Shown: positions 54,582 to 62,649 of the stretch, one piece after another
How the letters are laid out: the number at the start of each line of letters is the position of its first letter
Position numbering within the stretch: the first letter of the stretch is position 1
Source: G11 sp947167445
GTDB taxonomy: Bacteria; Bacillota; Clostridia; Lachnospirales; Lachnospiraceae
Reading direction: 5' to 3'
DNA length: 64,000 nt
Assembly: GCA_947167445.1 (NCBI GenBank)
Contig: CAMVID010000005.1
Span: 1-64,000 of the forward strand
Notes under the pieces: generated by a model
What the model was told of the DNA's origin: nothing
Seen by the model: only the letters and a program-made list of their open reading frames with translations
Database searches by the model: none
Program-made: the position numbers and the translations under genes

Positions 54582-55271
54582 TTATATGAAAAATAGCGAA
54601 AATGCAATCAGCAGCTGGCCCACATAGTAGAATGCCAGGTTTGTGATTCTCATGGAAAACTTGGTTTCGGATCCGAAGGTATTGAAAATCAGCACCACGT
54701 CTGAAATCAGGAAAGCCACGGCACCAACTGCATAAAGAATTCTGTTGGTATCCTGAAGGGCGATGAGGTTTCCGATGGCAACCACCGTCATTATGGCAAT
54801 GGCACCGATATAGAAGATACCGAAGATTTTGAAAGCAATCTTAACCTCAAACTTCTTGAAGATGATGGCGAGAAGAATCGCTGCCAGCACAACGCCCGCG
54901 ATAACCGATACAAGCAGGCTTGATGACAGGGGAATCAGCGCTGCAAGATAAAGAATATGTCCTGTCAGGAATGCTGCTATCCCTGTTAGAAAAATCAGCT
55001 GCCCCTTCTTAGCGAATACAAATCTCAGATTCAGAAGTATATCTCCCAAAGCTCCGAAGATCAGGCCAAGGAGTACCAGTTTGGCAAAGTCTCCATTCTG
55101 GGCATTTTTATACCCAAGAAATCCCATAATCACGAAGCAACAGGATGCCAGCCCCTTGAAAATCACTGCCGGAACATATTTTTCTTTGTGCTCCACCGCA
55201 ATGAATATAGCCTGAAAGACAACTCCCAGAAAACAAATGATTGATAACACATAAAATCCGAGTATAGCCAT
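54582..55271 (-). CDS. YhhN family membrane protein (lysoplasmalogenase-like)
   Basis: A 229-residue protein with eight predicted membrane helices (FYVLSIICFLGVVFQAIFIA first). The LLGLIFGALGDILLNL stretch with its Gly-Asp and the following FLTGHILYLAAL match the YhhN/TMEM86 family, whose characterised mammalian members hydrolyse the vinyl ether of lysoplasmalogens. Some clostridia do make plasmalogens, which makes the activity plausible. It lies 26 bp after the thioesterase gene and is probably co-transcribed with it. Confidence 0.85.
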   Translation of the reverse strand: MAILGFYVLSIICFLGVVFQAIFIAVEHKEKYVPAVIFKGLASCCFVIMGFLGYKNAQNGDFAKLVLLGLIFGALGDILLNLRFVFAKKGQLIFLTGIAAFLTGHILYLAALIPLSSSLLVSVIAGVVLAAILLAIIFKKFEVKIAFKIFGIFYIGAIAIMTVVAIGNLIALQDTNRILYAVGAVAFLISDVVLIFNTFGSETKFSMRITNLAFYYVGQLLIAFSLFFI

Positions 55272-55297
55272 TTTACCCTCCCATATAGCATTTTTTT

Positions 55298-55717
55298 CTA
55301 GTATATCTTTGGATTGTCAAGAAGCGGAGTCTTGCTGGCAAAAAACGAAAACTCTCCGCTGTCGAGAAGATTTCCTTCATCGTCGGTTATTCTGATATCG
55401 AAAACCAGAATGTGCTTACCGGTCTTAAGCTTCATGCACTCGCAGTAGATGTATTCGGTATTGACCGCGGGCAAAAGGAAATTAAGGTTGGCAGAAACGG
55501 TGGTAACATAGTAGCCGTTCATGCAGCCCGTTGCTCCCGCCATGGTGTCAACCAAGGCAAGCAAAGCTCCCCCGTGGATGCTTCCGTAGGGATTCTGGAT
55601 TTTCTCCGAGCATTTCACCTTGGCCTTACTGTACGTGGGGCCAAGCTCCAAAACCTCAAATCCGACGAATTTATTGAATTGATTTTCATATAATTCCGCA
55701 ATAAGCTTTTCCCTCAT
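55298..55717 (-). CDS. PaaI-family hotdog thioesterase
   Basis: A 139-residue hotdog-fold protein of the PaaI/4-hydroxybenzoyl-CoA thioesterase group. The core motif NPYGSIHGGALLALVDTMAG (about 42-61) is the family signature, with the acidic residue at the end of the central helix; the following strand VSANLNFLLPA is typical. It would hydrolyse acyl-CoA thioesters; the acyl group is unknown. The ATG at 55717 is chosen, as 55750 would place translation at the transcription start predicted from an extended -10. The Shine-Dalgarno is weak. Confidence 0.85.
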   Translation of the reverse strand: MREKLIAELYENQFNKFVGFEVLELGPTYSKAKVKCSEKIQNPYGSIHGGALLALVDTMAGATGCMNGYYVTTVSANLNFLLPAVNTEYIYCECMKLKTGKHILVFDIRITDDEGNLLDSGEFSFFASKTPLLDNPKIY

Positions 55718-55756
55718 TGCGTTTTCTTTTTCATTTCTTGATGGTCTCATGCGTCT

Positions 55757-55765
55757 ATTATACCA
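55757..55765 (-). promoter_or_regulatory. Extended -10 promoter of the thioesterase gene
   Basis: TGGTATAAT on the minus strand: a perfect TATAAT preceded by TG one base away. No consensus -35 is present, as expected for extended -10 promoters. The gap upstream is repeat cluster C. Confidence 0.6.
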
Positions 55766-55777
55766 TGTATTTGCAGT

Positions 55778-55860
55778 TTGGGCCGATGTGCAATTTGGGG
55801 CCAGGCCCCGTTTTGCACGGTGCAATTTGGGGACAGGCCCCAAATTGCACATCGGCCCAA
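55778..55860. repeat. Hairpin repeat, cluster C (two units in a long palindrome)
   Basis: Two units (55788-55850) of the hairpin family flanked by TTGGGCCGAT and ATCGGCCCAA, which are exact inverses. The whole 83 bp forms a nested inverted repeat capable of a long stem or cruciform. Confidence 0.88.
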
Positions 55861-55866
55861 CAGTTT

Positions 55867-56709
55867 CTATACCAGTTCCCAGAATGCCACTGCGCTGGCG
55901 GCGGCAACATTTAAGGAATCCACTCCGTGGTACATTGGAATCTTTATGGTGTGAGTGCAGGCTTCGATTACCTCTTTAGGCAAGCCGTCGCCCTCTGTAC
56001 CCAGCACTATTGCAAGCTTTTCGGCGTTCTTGACACGTGTGTCATTTATTCCGACTGACTTGTCAGTCAAAGCCATGGCGGCTGTTTCAAAGCCAAATTC
56101 ATGAAGAAGTCCAATCAAATTCACCCCTTCACTTTCATCCTTTGTGGCCATGGTCCAGGGAATCTGAAAAACCGTACCCATACTGACTCTTGAAGCTCTT
56201 CTGTATAAAGGATTCACACTCCCGTGGGTAAGAACCACTCCGTCCACGCCCATAGCGGCCGCAGAACGGACTATGGCGCCTACGTTTGTGGGATTAACCA
56301 CATCGAATAACACGGCAAGTCGTCTCTTTCCCTCGCAAAACTCTCGTAAGCCCATAACAGGTGAGCGTCTAAAGGCGCACCAGAGGCCTTTTACCAAAGC
56401 ATAGCCCGTAAGGTCCTTTAGGGTTTCGTGGTCTCCCACGTAGACTGTAAGATTCTTCGTGGCCTCAGGCCCGTGGAGACTTTCAAGGGCGTTTACAATG
56501 GGAGGGATTTCCTTGTCATAAAGCTTATCTTCCACCAACATTCGAAAGGGCACATGCCCCGCCTCAATGGCGCGCATCACCACATTCGGGCTCTCGGCGA
56601 TGAAAACTCCGGGCTCCGGCTCATAGTATCTGTAGAGCTGAATCTCTGATGTTTCGCCAAAAATCGAAAGCTCCTCCGTATTTAAATCACTGATTTTTAT
56701 TGTTTCCAT
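55867..56709 (-). CDS. SpoU/TrmH family RNA 2'-O-methyltransferase
   Basis: A 280-residue SPOUT-family methyltransferase. N-terminal substrate-binding domain (about 1-115) followed by the trefoil-knot catalytic domain: FDVVNPTNVGAIVRSAAAMG (motif 1, about 135), RASRVSMGTVFQIPW, LGTEGDGLP (motif 2, about 237) and SLNVAAASAVAFWE (motif 3, about 262). These enzymes use S-adenosylmethionine to methylate a ribose in rRNA or tRNA; the target base is not predictable. It follows the hydrolase gene by 31 bp. Confidence 0.93.
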   Translation of the reverse strand: METIKISDLNTEELSIFGETSEIQLYRYYEPEPGVFIAESPNVVMRAIEAGHVPFRMLVEDKLYDKEIPPIVNALESLHGPEATKNLTVYVGDHETLKDLTGYALVKGLWCAFRRSPVMGLREFCEGKRRLAVLFDVVNPTNVGAIVRSAAAMGVDGVVLTHGSVNPLYRRASRVSMGTVFQIPWTMATKDESEGVNLIGLLHEFGFETAAMALTDKSVGINDTRVKNAEKLAIVLGTEGDGLPKEVIEACTHTIKIPMYHGVDSLNVAAASAVAFWELV

Positions 56710-56740
56710 AAATACCGCTTCTTATTCGCTGTCTGTTTTC

Positions 56741-57481
56741 TTACCCGCGCTGTCTTAACAAGAATTCTTTTACTGCGGCTGTCACCTGATCAAGATGGGC
56801 ATTGTAGCAGTGGTCATCATTTTTGATTGTCACCAGTTCGCAATCGGCATACTTTGCCGCTGCGTCCACTGAATCCTCATAGGGAACAACCTCGTCAGTA
56901 TCCGCATGAACAATCAAAACCTTGCCCTTATATCCGGCAATAGCCCTGTCTGTATCGATGGTCTTGGCAACTCTTATGTACTTTCCATCCAAAGTTCTGT
57001 CATCCCAGGCCAGTTCATCAGGCACATGATCCGGGTCAAAAGGAATTCCAAGAAGATTTCCTGCTCGGGCGCCCTTGGGGATACAGATGGCAGGAGACAA
57101 GGGAATGAGAAGCTTTACCACCTCTTTTTCCATAGGGGCAACAAGCATGGAAAGGAGTCCGCCCTGGGAGTGGCCGCAAAGATAAACCTCCGTAACGAAA
57201 TCCAGGGTCTTCACATAGTCAAAAGCAGCCATGGCATTTGAAATCCATTTGTGCAGCGTGTGATTTCTGAATTCTCCGTCGCTTTCGCCGTGACCGTACA
57301 TTTCAACCCTAAGGGTAGCGATGCCGATTTCGTTCATGGCTTCCTGAACTCCAATAATGTGAGTCTCTGTAGCGTAACCCGTGAAGCCGTGAATTATAAT
57401 GCAAAGCGGGCACTTATCAGCCCCGTCCTTTGGCATGTCAAGAAATGCGTTGAGTCTTGTTTTGTCGTCGTAAATATACAT
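56741..57481 (-). CDS. Alpha/beta hydrolase (esterase/acylglycerol lipase type)
   Basis: A 246-residue alpha/beta hydrolase. The nucleophile elbow GHSQGG is at about residue 107, with an oxyanion HGF (IIHGFTGYATE) near 35; the acid is likely the Asp in VHADTDEVVP and the His in NDDHCYN. The FDYVKTL and GHGESDG stretches are characteristic of cinnamoyl-esterase or lipase-like members. The natural substrate is unknown. The ATG at 57481 with GAGGAAGG upstream is preferred to a start at 57538. It runs opposite to the transglutaminase gene. Confidence 0.9.
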   Translation of the reverse strand: MYIYDDKTRLNAFLDMPKDGADKCPLCIIIHGFTGYATETHIIGVQEAMNEIGIATLRVEMYGHGESDGEFRNHTLHKWISNAMAAFDYVKTLDFVTEVYLCGHSQGGLLSMLVAPMEKEVVKLLIPLSPAICIPKGARAGNLLGIPFDPDHVPDELAWDDRTLDGKYIRVAKTIDTDRAIAGYKGKVLIVHADTDEVVPYEDSVDAAAKYADCELVTIKNDDHCYNAHLDQVTAAVKEFLLRQRG

Positions 57482-57595
57482 TGTGCTATACCTTCCTCGA
57501 AAAATAATTCCTAGTGAATTATAGCATGAATTAAACAAATCTTAATCAAATTTGCCCCTTTTTCTTTCAATCCCCTTGGTATAGTCAGGGCGAAG

Positions 57596-57686
57596 GTGCA
57601 ATTGGGGACTGTCCCAAGCTGCACGGTGCAATTTGGGACTGTCCCCGATTTGCACCGTGCAATTTGGGGACAGGCCCAAATTGCAC
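57596..57686. repeat. Hairpin repeat, cluster D (three units)
   Basis: Three hairpin-family units in the gap between the divergent hydrolase and transglutaminase genes. The third is close to the full palindrome (GTGCAATTTGGGGA and GGCCCAAATTGCAC). The last base lies 25 bp before the plus-strand gene, so the cluster overlaps its likely promoter or leader. Confidence 0.88.
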
Positions 57687-57711
57687 ATAAAATAGTGAGG
57701 AGAGAAAAAAG

Positions 57712-58872
57712 ATGAAGAAAAGATATTTAGCCATTGCGCTTATGGCGGCGCTTACACTTACCGCCTGTGGCAGGGAAGCGGATAGGGCATCCGAGGTGAC
57801 AGATGTAGTTATCACTGAAGAGGAAAAGATAGTAAACGGCACGACTGCCTCCGAATCGGATGAATCCATTACTTCCGCAGTAAGCGATCCTGAAACAGTG
57901 TCCGAAACAGTAGAAGATGCAGGTTTTGCCATAGGAGAAAATGTTGTGGACGGCAAGTACGTCTTCAACTCCCATGTTTTCTCCGTTAACGATACAGCTG
58001 CCTGGGGCAGCAACGGAAGAGACGCGCTTTTTAACCTCTGCGATGCCCTGAGAAAGGGCGAGGACACCTTCGAGTGCGCCAATGAGACAGCCTATTCAAA
58101 CGCAATAGGCGGAAGGCTCATCAACTACTACTTCCCGGCAGCCTCCAACTGTATCAAGGAAGTAGAGGAAGGCGGTTTTTCTGACGGTGTGGGAAAAATC
58201 GAATATCTCATTCCCAAGGAAGAGTTCCTGGAAAGAGAAAAGGCCTTTGAGGAGAAGATTGTAACCATACTTAACGAGAATGTTAAGCCCGAATATAGTG
58301 ATTTTGAGAAGGCGCTTGCCTTATATGTTTATATTTCACAGAATTACAGCTACGACCAGACGATGTCAGATAAGCTTGGGCCCGATGTGATGGATGAGGT
58401 TCTAACCTACAGGCCCCTTGTGGAGGGCAAGGGAATTTGCCAGGAGCTATCAGGCCTCTATTCCTACCTTCTTATGCAGTGCGGCGTTCAGGCTGATGTT
58501 GTGGCCGGAGATGAATTCGATTCTACAGGTCCCGGCCATCAGTGGGATTTCGTAAGAATCAACGGTACGGATTACTATGTGGATACAACCTTTGCGCTCC
58601 ATGATCCGGAATTAATTGACGATCACACGCCCCTTGAGTATTTCCTTATGACCGATGAGATGCGTACATACTACGGGAACTTTGACCCCAACACCTATCA
58701 GATGTGCGGCCAGGGCGAAACAAGCCGCTCCTACTTTGACATTTACGCTAAGGACGACAGCTTTAAGGAGCTGTGGAACGGATATTTCCTTGAGATGGAC
58801 ACCGAAAACAACATCGTTACGTACGGCGAGTACGTCACAGACGAGGTAAAAGAATTCCACTACGAGGACTAA
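57712..58872 (+). CDS. Lipoprotein with transglutaminase-like domain
   Basis: The only clear plus-strand gene: 386 residues, signal/lipobox ending LTLTAC (Cys about 19), an acidic linker to about 70 and a transglutaminase-core domain. The catalytic triad is visible: Cys in GKGICQELSGL (about 243), His in GHQWDFV (about 277) and Asp in YYVDTTF (about 290). Domains of this fold act as proteases, transglutaminases or peptide hydrolases outside the cell. The ATG follows AGGAG with 10 nt. It is bounded by repeat clusters D and E. Confidence 0.9.
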   Translation: MKKRYLAIALMAALTLTACGREADRASEVTDVVITEEEKIVNGTTASESDESITSAVSDPETVSETVEDAGFAIGENVVDGKYVFNSHVFSVNDTAAWGSNGRDALFNLCDALRKGEDTFECANETAYSNAIGGRLINYYFPAASNCIKEVEEGGFSDGVGKIEYLIPKEEFLEREKAFEEKIVTILNENVKPEYSDFEKALALYVYISQNYSYDQTMSDKLGPDVMDEVLTYRPLVEGKGICQELSGLYSYLLMQCGVQADVVAGDEFDSTGPGHQWDFVRINGTDYYVDTTFALHDPELIDDHTPLEYFLMTDEMRTYYGNFDPNTYQMCGQGETSRSYFDIYAKDDSFKELWNGYFLEMDTENNIVTYGEYVTDEVKEFHYED

Positions 58873-58886
58873 ATTTTGAGCCTGAT

Positions 58887-58948
58887 GTGCAGGTTGGGGA
58901 CAGGCCCTATTTTGCACCGTGCAGGATGGGGACAGGCCCCAATTGCAC
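58887..58948. repeat. Hairpin repeat, cluster E (two units)
   Basis: Two units just after the transglutaminase stop codon, both with GTGCAGG- starts and GGGGACAGG centres, ending AATTGCAC. They may also act as a terminator-like stem. Confidence 0.88.
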
Positions 58949-58967
58949 CAAATATTCGAGAACAGAA

Positions 58968-59001
58968 TCAGCGGGATGATGTTTAAATATCATCCCGCTG
59001 A
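58968..59001. terminator. Bidirectional hairpin between convergent genes
   Basis: A perfect 13-bp inverted repeat, TCAGCGGGATGAT and ATCATCCCGCTGA, with an 8-nt A/T loop, between the transglutaminase gene and the FtsX-type permease gene. No long T-run follows on either side, so termination strength is unsure. Confidence 0.55.
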
Positions 59002-59019
59002 TGACATTCTGCGGAAAAT

Positions 59020-59080
59020 GTGCAATTTGGGCCTGTCCCCATTCTGCACCGTGCAATTTGGGCCTGTCCCCAACCTGCAC
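59020..59080. repeat. Hairpin repeat, cluster F (two units, abuts stop codon)
   Basis: Two units ending exactly one base before the stop codon (59081-59083) of the permease gene. Centres are GGGCCTGTCCCC. Confidence 0.88.
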
Positions 59081-61066
59081 CTACTCCATCCTGATATCCT
59101 CAATAATGTTCTGCTTCCCAAGCTTGCCGATTTCCACCCGGGTGATGAGAACCACAACCAAAGCTACGACAACAATTCCCACGGCGAGGTAAGCCACAGG
59201 CAGTTCATATCGGACTGCGAAGACCCTCCTGATAAAAAGGTTGATTATCCAGGGAATCAGGATTCCAAAAACCGTTCCCTTCCCCACAGCCTTAAAAATG
59301 CAGCAAAGGCTCTCGCCGTAAAGCATCTTCTCCAAAGCGCCACAAGTCATTCCGACGCTTTTAAGCACCGCAAACTCCCGCCTCCTGACTCTGATATTGG
59401 AGCTAAGAGTGCTGATAACGCTGGCAAATCCCATAAGAAGAATGAGAATAATAAGCCCCGTCAGAATGATCTCCCCAAGGATAATTGCGATATTCATAAC
59501 CTTAATCATCTGGTTGGCGCGGCTAATCTGCACATTGTACCCCAGGTCATAATATGTATCCTCTGTCAAAAGCGGATACTTCTCATCTAACACACTTCTG
59601 GCAAAAACCGTAAATTTCTCATCATCTGCGGGGTCACAAAACCAGGTAACATATCTGGCATCACCCTCAGGCACAATAACCCTCACCGGATCCCCGGCCA
59701 GGCTTTTGAAGGCATTTTCGGGAAGATCTTTTGCATAGAGCATCCCATCAATCTTCAAATCCACCCTGTTATCCGCCGCATCAATCAAAGTAATTTCTTT
59801 GACACCCTCTATAAAAGGCACAACCTCTTTCATTCGGCCATCGTCATTATAAGAGTAAACATTCACCAGAATATTGCTTCCCAAAGGAACACCGGCTCTC
59901 TCACACAACTTAGCATAGAAATCCTTGTCCACGGTGGTTACGGTGGTCTCCAGTTCACCGAATTCATCCACTATCCCGGAAATCTCCCTTAGTTCATCCG
60001 TCACAAGACCTTCATCATAAACCGTATTGTAGGTACATCGGTTTTCACCCACAGCAAGAATGGGAATTCCGTATTCCTTTAACTTATCCGTAAGTTCACT
60101 TACAGTCTCATAGGAAAAAGGAACAAGAATCTCAATTTCCTCCTTTCCCGTCTCAGGATTCACCCTTTCATCCATGGCGGAAGTCAGACTGACAAGCATG
60201 TCATTTCCCATGGAATCCCCCATCCAGGCCATGATTCCTGCTGCCTGCTTTGACAAACTTCCAAGAAGGAGAATAAGTGTTATTGATAGAGCCAAAGCCC
60301 TGATGGTTGATTTATAGGCAGAAGCTTTTCTCTTTATGTTTATATATCCGAGGCCGCCCTCATAGCCCAAAAATCTCTCTGCAAGCCTGTTGCCTCTGAT
60401 TCTTTTTATGACGGGTTTAACCCCCTCCAATCCTCTGATGCAATGGATTGCCTTGATTTTGCAGGCTCTTCCGGCAGGCTTTCCCGCAGAAACAAGAACC
60501 ACAATAAGAGCAAATATCGCCGCAAACACATAGGTCCATACAGAAACCACAAAGGGAAGTGACACCTCCATGGGCCTCATAACTATGCTTCTTGAAAGTT
60601 CCACAAAGCTGTCTATGTATCTTCCCGCAATGCTTACTCCAACAAATCCAAGAAGAGTTCCTGTAATCAAACCCAAGGGAATCCCCACAAGTCCAATCCA
60701 AAGCCCTTCAAACAAAACAGTCTCTTTTATCTGCGACCTTGTGGCACCCACGCACTTTAAGGTTCCAAACTCACCGATCCTCTTGTCTGCGCTGCTTTCA
60801 TAAATATTGGAGATAACCGTCACCGACATGAAAGCGATCAAAAGCCCCAGAATTAAAGCCGGAATAAAGAGAATCGTCTTATAAGCACCGCCGTATTCCC
60901 CATAGTCCTCTCCAAGGAAGTTTACAAGCATGGCGTTTCCGCTGGTCACAAAGCACATAACCCCGGTCATTAATGCAGTGGAGAGGGCTGTGGCAAATAT
61001 GGCTCCAAGGGACCTGCGAGAGTTGATTTTTACCTGAGATAAAGCTAGTTCAGCCGTCAGTTTCAT
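59081..61066 (-). CDS. ABC transporter permease, FtsX/MacB type
   Basis: A 661-residue permease. Two FtsX-like halves are visible: about residues 15-190 with four helices and the cytosolic GTLKCVGATRSQIKETVLFEG coupling segment, and about 520-660 with the second EFAVLKSVGMTCGALEKMLYGE. Between them, residues about 280-520 are a large extracytoplasmic region. The arrangement resembles BceB/MacB-type exporters linked to antimicrobial-peptide resistance or lipid/lipoprotein export. It overlaps the ATPase gene by 4 bp (ATGA). The two-component genes lie just upstream, so it is probably their target. Confidence 0.9.
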   Translation of the reverse strand: MKLTAELALSQVKINSRRSLGAIFATALSTALMTGVMCFVTSGNAMLVNFLGEDYGEYGGAYKTILFIPALILGLLIAFMSVTVISNIYESSADKRIGEFGTLKCVGATRSQIKETVLFEGLWIGLVGIPLGLITGTLLGFVGVSIAGRYIDSFVELSRSIVMRPMEVSLPFVVSVWTYVFAAIFALIVVLVSAGKPAGRACKIKAIHCIRGLEGVKPVIKRIRGNRLAERFLGYEGGLGYINIKRKASAYKSTIRALALSITLILLLGSLSKQAAGIMAWMGDSMGNDMLVSLTSAMDERVNPETGKEEIEILVPFSYETVSELTDKLKEYGIPILAVGENRCTYNTVYDEGLVTDELREISGIVDEFGELETTVTTVDKDFYAKLCERAGVPLGSNILVNVYSYNDDGRMKEVVPFIEGVKEITLIDAADNRVDLKIDGMLYAKDLPENAFKSLAGDPVRVIVPEGDARYVTWFCDPADDEKFTVFARSVLDEKYPLLTEDTYYDLGYNVQISRANQMIKVMNIAIILGEIILTGLIILILLMGFASVISTLSSNIRVRRREFAVLKSVGMTCGALEKMLYGESLCCIFKAVGKGTVFGILIPWIINLFIRRVFAVRYELPVAYLAVGIVVVALVVVLITRVEIGKLGKQNIIEDIRME

Positions 61067-61746
61067 GCCTTCATCACCTCATCCCCGATAATCCTTCCAT
61101 CCCCGATGGTGATGATTCTGTCGGCCCTTAAGGCAATTTTGTCATCATGGGTTATAAGAAGAATGGTCTGATTAAACTGTTCATTTGTGTATTTTAAAAG
61201 GTCGATAATCTCCGCTGATGTCTTACTGTCAAGGTTACCTGTGGGCTCGTCCGCCAGAATGAAGGCCGGGTCGTTAACAAGGGCCCTTCCTATGGAAACC
61301 CTCTGCTGCTGGCCTCCTGACATCTGACTCGGAAGATGATTGGCCCTCTCGGTTAAGCCAAGAACCTTCAAAAGCCCCTCCACCTTTTCCTTATTTTCCT
61401 TTCTGCCGTCAAGCCTCCAGGGAAGAATGATATTCTCTTCGGCCGTAAGGGTTGGCACCAGATTGTAGAACTGGTAAATCATCCCCAGATTTCTTCTTCG
61501 GAAAATCGCCAGCTCATCTTCAGAAAGGCCCCCGATGTTTTTGCCTTCAATGATCACATCCCCCGAAGTGGGGTTATCAATTCCCCCGATCATGTTCATT
61601 AGTGTGGACTTTCCGGAGCCCGATGCCCCAACAATTGCCACAAATTCTCCTCTTTCAACGCAAAAAGAAACATGGTCAAGGGCCACAACCTTGGAATCGC
61701 CCTGTCCATATTCCTTTGTCAAATCTTTCACTTCAAGCACTGCCAT
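61063..61746 (-). CDS. ABC transporter ATPase, LolD/BceA type
   Basis: A 227-residue ATPase: Walker A VGASGSGKSTLMNMIGG (about 36-52), Q-loop YQFYNLVP, signature QMSGGQQQRVSIGRAL, Walker B ILADEPTGNLDS (D-loop), and the switch His (LLITHD). It pairs with the FtsX-type permease. ATG at 61746 has GAGGAA 7 nt upstream; an earlier start at 61761 is less supported. A set of direct repeats in the 87-bp gap upstream could bind the neighbouring response regulator. Confidence 0.96.
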   Translation of the reverse strand: MAVLEVKDLTKEYGQGDSKVVALDHVSFCVERGEFVAIVGASGSGKSTLMNMIGGIDNPTSGDVIIEGKNIGGLSEDELAIFRRRNLGMIYQFYNLVPTLTAEENIILPWRLDGRKENKEKVEGLLKVLGLTERANHLPSQMSGGQQQRVSIGRALVNDPAFILADEPTGNLDSKTSAEIIDLLKYTNEQFNQTILLITHDDKIALRADRIITIGDGRIIGDEVMKA

Positions 61747-61776
61747 TTCGCATTTCCTCACTTTCTGACTCCCATC

Positions 61777-61842
61777 TTAAGTGACGAAAATGACTTTAAA
61801 GTGACTGTATGAAATTTTAAAGTGACAATTCGGTCACTTAAA
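61777..61842 (-). promoter_or_regulatory. Direct-repeat regulatory site before the ABC operon
   Basis: GTGAC boxes at 61781, 61801 and 61822 (20- and 21-bp spacing), preceded by TTAA, TTTAAA and TTTAAA, plus an inverted GTCACTTAAA at 61833-61842. Spacing of about two helix turns is typical of OmpR/PhoB-type response regulator sites. A TAAGAT -10-like box lies nearby. Confidence 0.5.
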
Positions 61843-62649
61843 CATTTTTATGGTAAAAACAGCCCCTCTCCCATTACCGCCAAAGTCCACGTCTATGTCG
61901 CCTCCCTGGCCCTTTACAATGGACAGGGCAAGGGGCATTCCGATTCCAAAGCCGTTTTCGTTGGTGGAATACTCGAATCTTTTAAAGAGTGCTGCATAGC
62001 TTTGCCTTGTTAAGCCACTTCCCTTATCCGCCACGGATATCCACTTATATAAGGGATTGTCACCGCTGTCCACGGTTATGACGCTGCCCTTGGGAGAATG
62101 CTCGATGGCATTCTTGATAATGTTGGTAAGGGCCTCCTCCATCCATCTTTTGTCGCAGGAAATCTCTCCGTCGTTTAGGAGATTGACGGACTGGTCGTTT
62201 ATATCAAGAAGAACTGCCAAAGATGGCATAATATCATCCAACATCTGAGAAACCGCCACATCTTTTTTCAGAAATTCAACTGAATTGGCATCAATCTTGG
62301 CCATTTTAAGTAAAGCTCCCACAAGCCATTCCATCTTGTTTAAGGAGAACTTGATATTTCTGACAAACTCAGCCTGCTTATCGGGAGTGGCATTCTCAAG
62401 AAGGTCCGTCATTATCATCATTGAGGTTATCGGAGTTTTTAGCTGATGAGAAATATCAGCCATGTATTCGGAAAGAATGTCTCTTTGATTCTCCAGGCTT
62501 TTAAGCTGCTCTTCCTTGCCGGTTACCAGGGCGTAGGCATCGTTTTTGAGGATGCTGAAGGCACCCTCCTTGTTGTCGCGGATATCCGTATCTGTTTCAC
62601 CTCTAAGGTATTTGGAAAGCTCTTCAACTTCCTTTCGACTAATCCACAC
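61834..62649 (-). CDS. Histidine kinase lacking a membrane segment
   Basis: A 271-residue kinase. H-box ADISHQLKTPITSMM (His about 67), N-box NIIKNAIEHSPKG (about 182), G1 DKGSGLTRQ and G2 GFGIGMPLALSIV follow, forming a HATPase_c domain. The N-terminus (about 1-60) is a soluble helical linker with no transmembrane helix, although relatives normally have two. The start is a GTG overlapping the response regulator stop by 11 bp, with AAGGGGGA upstream. It should phosphorylate the adjacent regulator, perhaps sensing through the ABC transporter. Confidence 0.9.
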   Translation of the reverse strand: MWISRKEVEELSKYLRGETDTDIRDNKEGAFSILKNDAYALVTGKEEQLKSLENQRDILSEYMADISHQLKTPITSMMIMTDLLENATPDKQAEFVRNIKFSLNKMEWLVGALLKMAKIDANSVEFLKKDVAVSQMLDDIMPSLAVLLDINDQSVNLLNDGEISCDKRWMEEALTNIIKNAIEHSPKGSVITVDSGDNPLYKWISVADKGSGLTRQSYAALFKRFEYSTNENGFGIGMPLALSIVKGQGGDIDVDFGGNGRGAVFTIKMFK

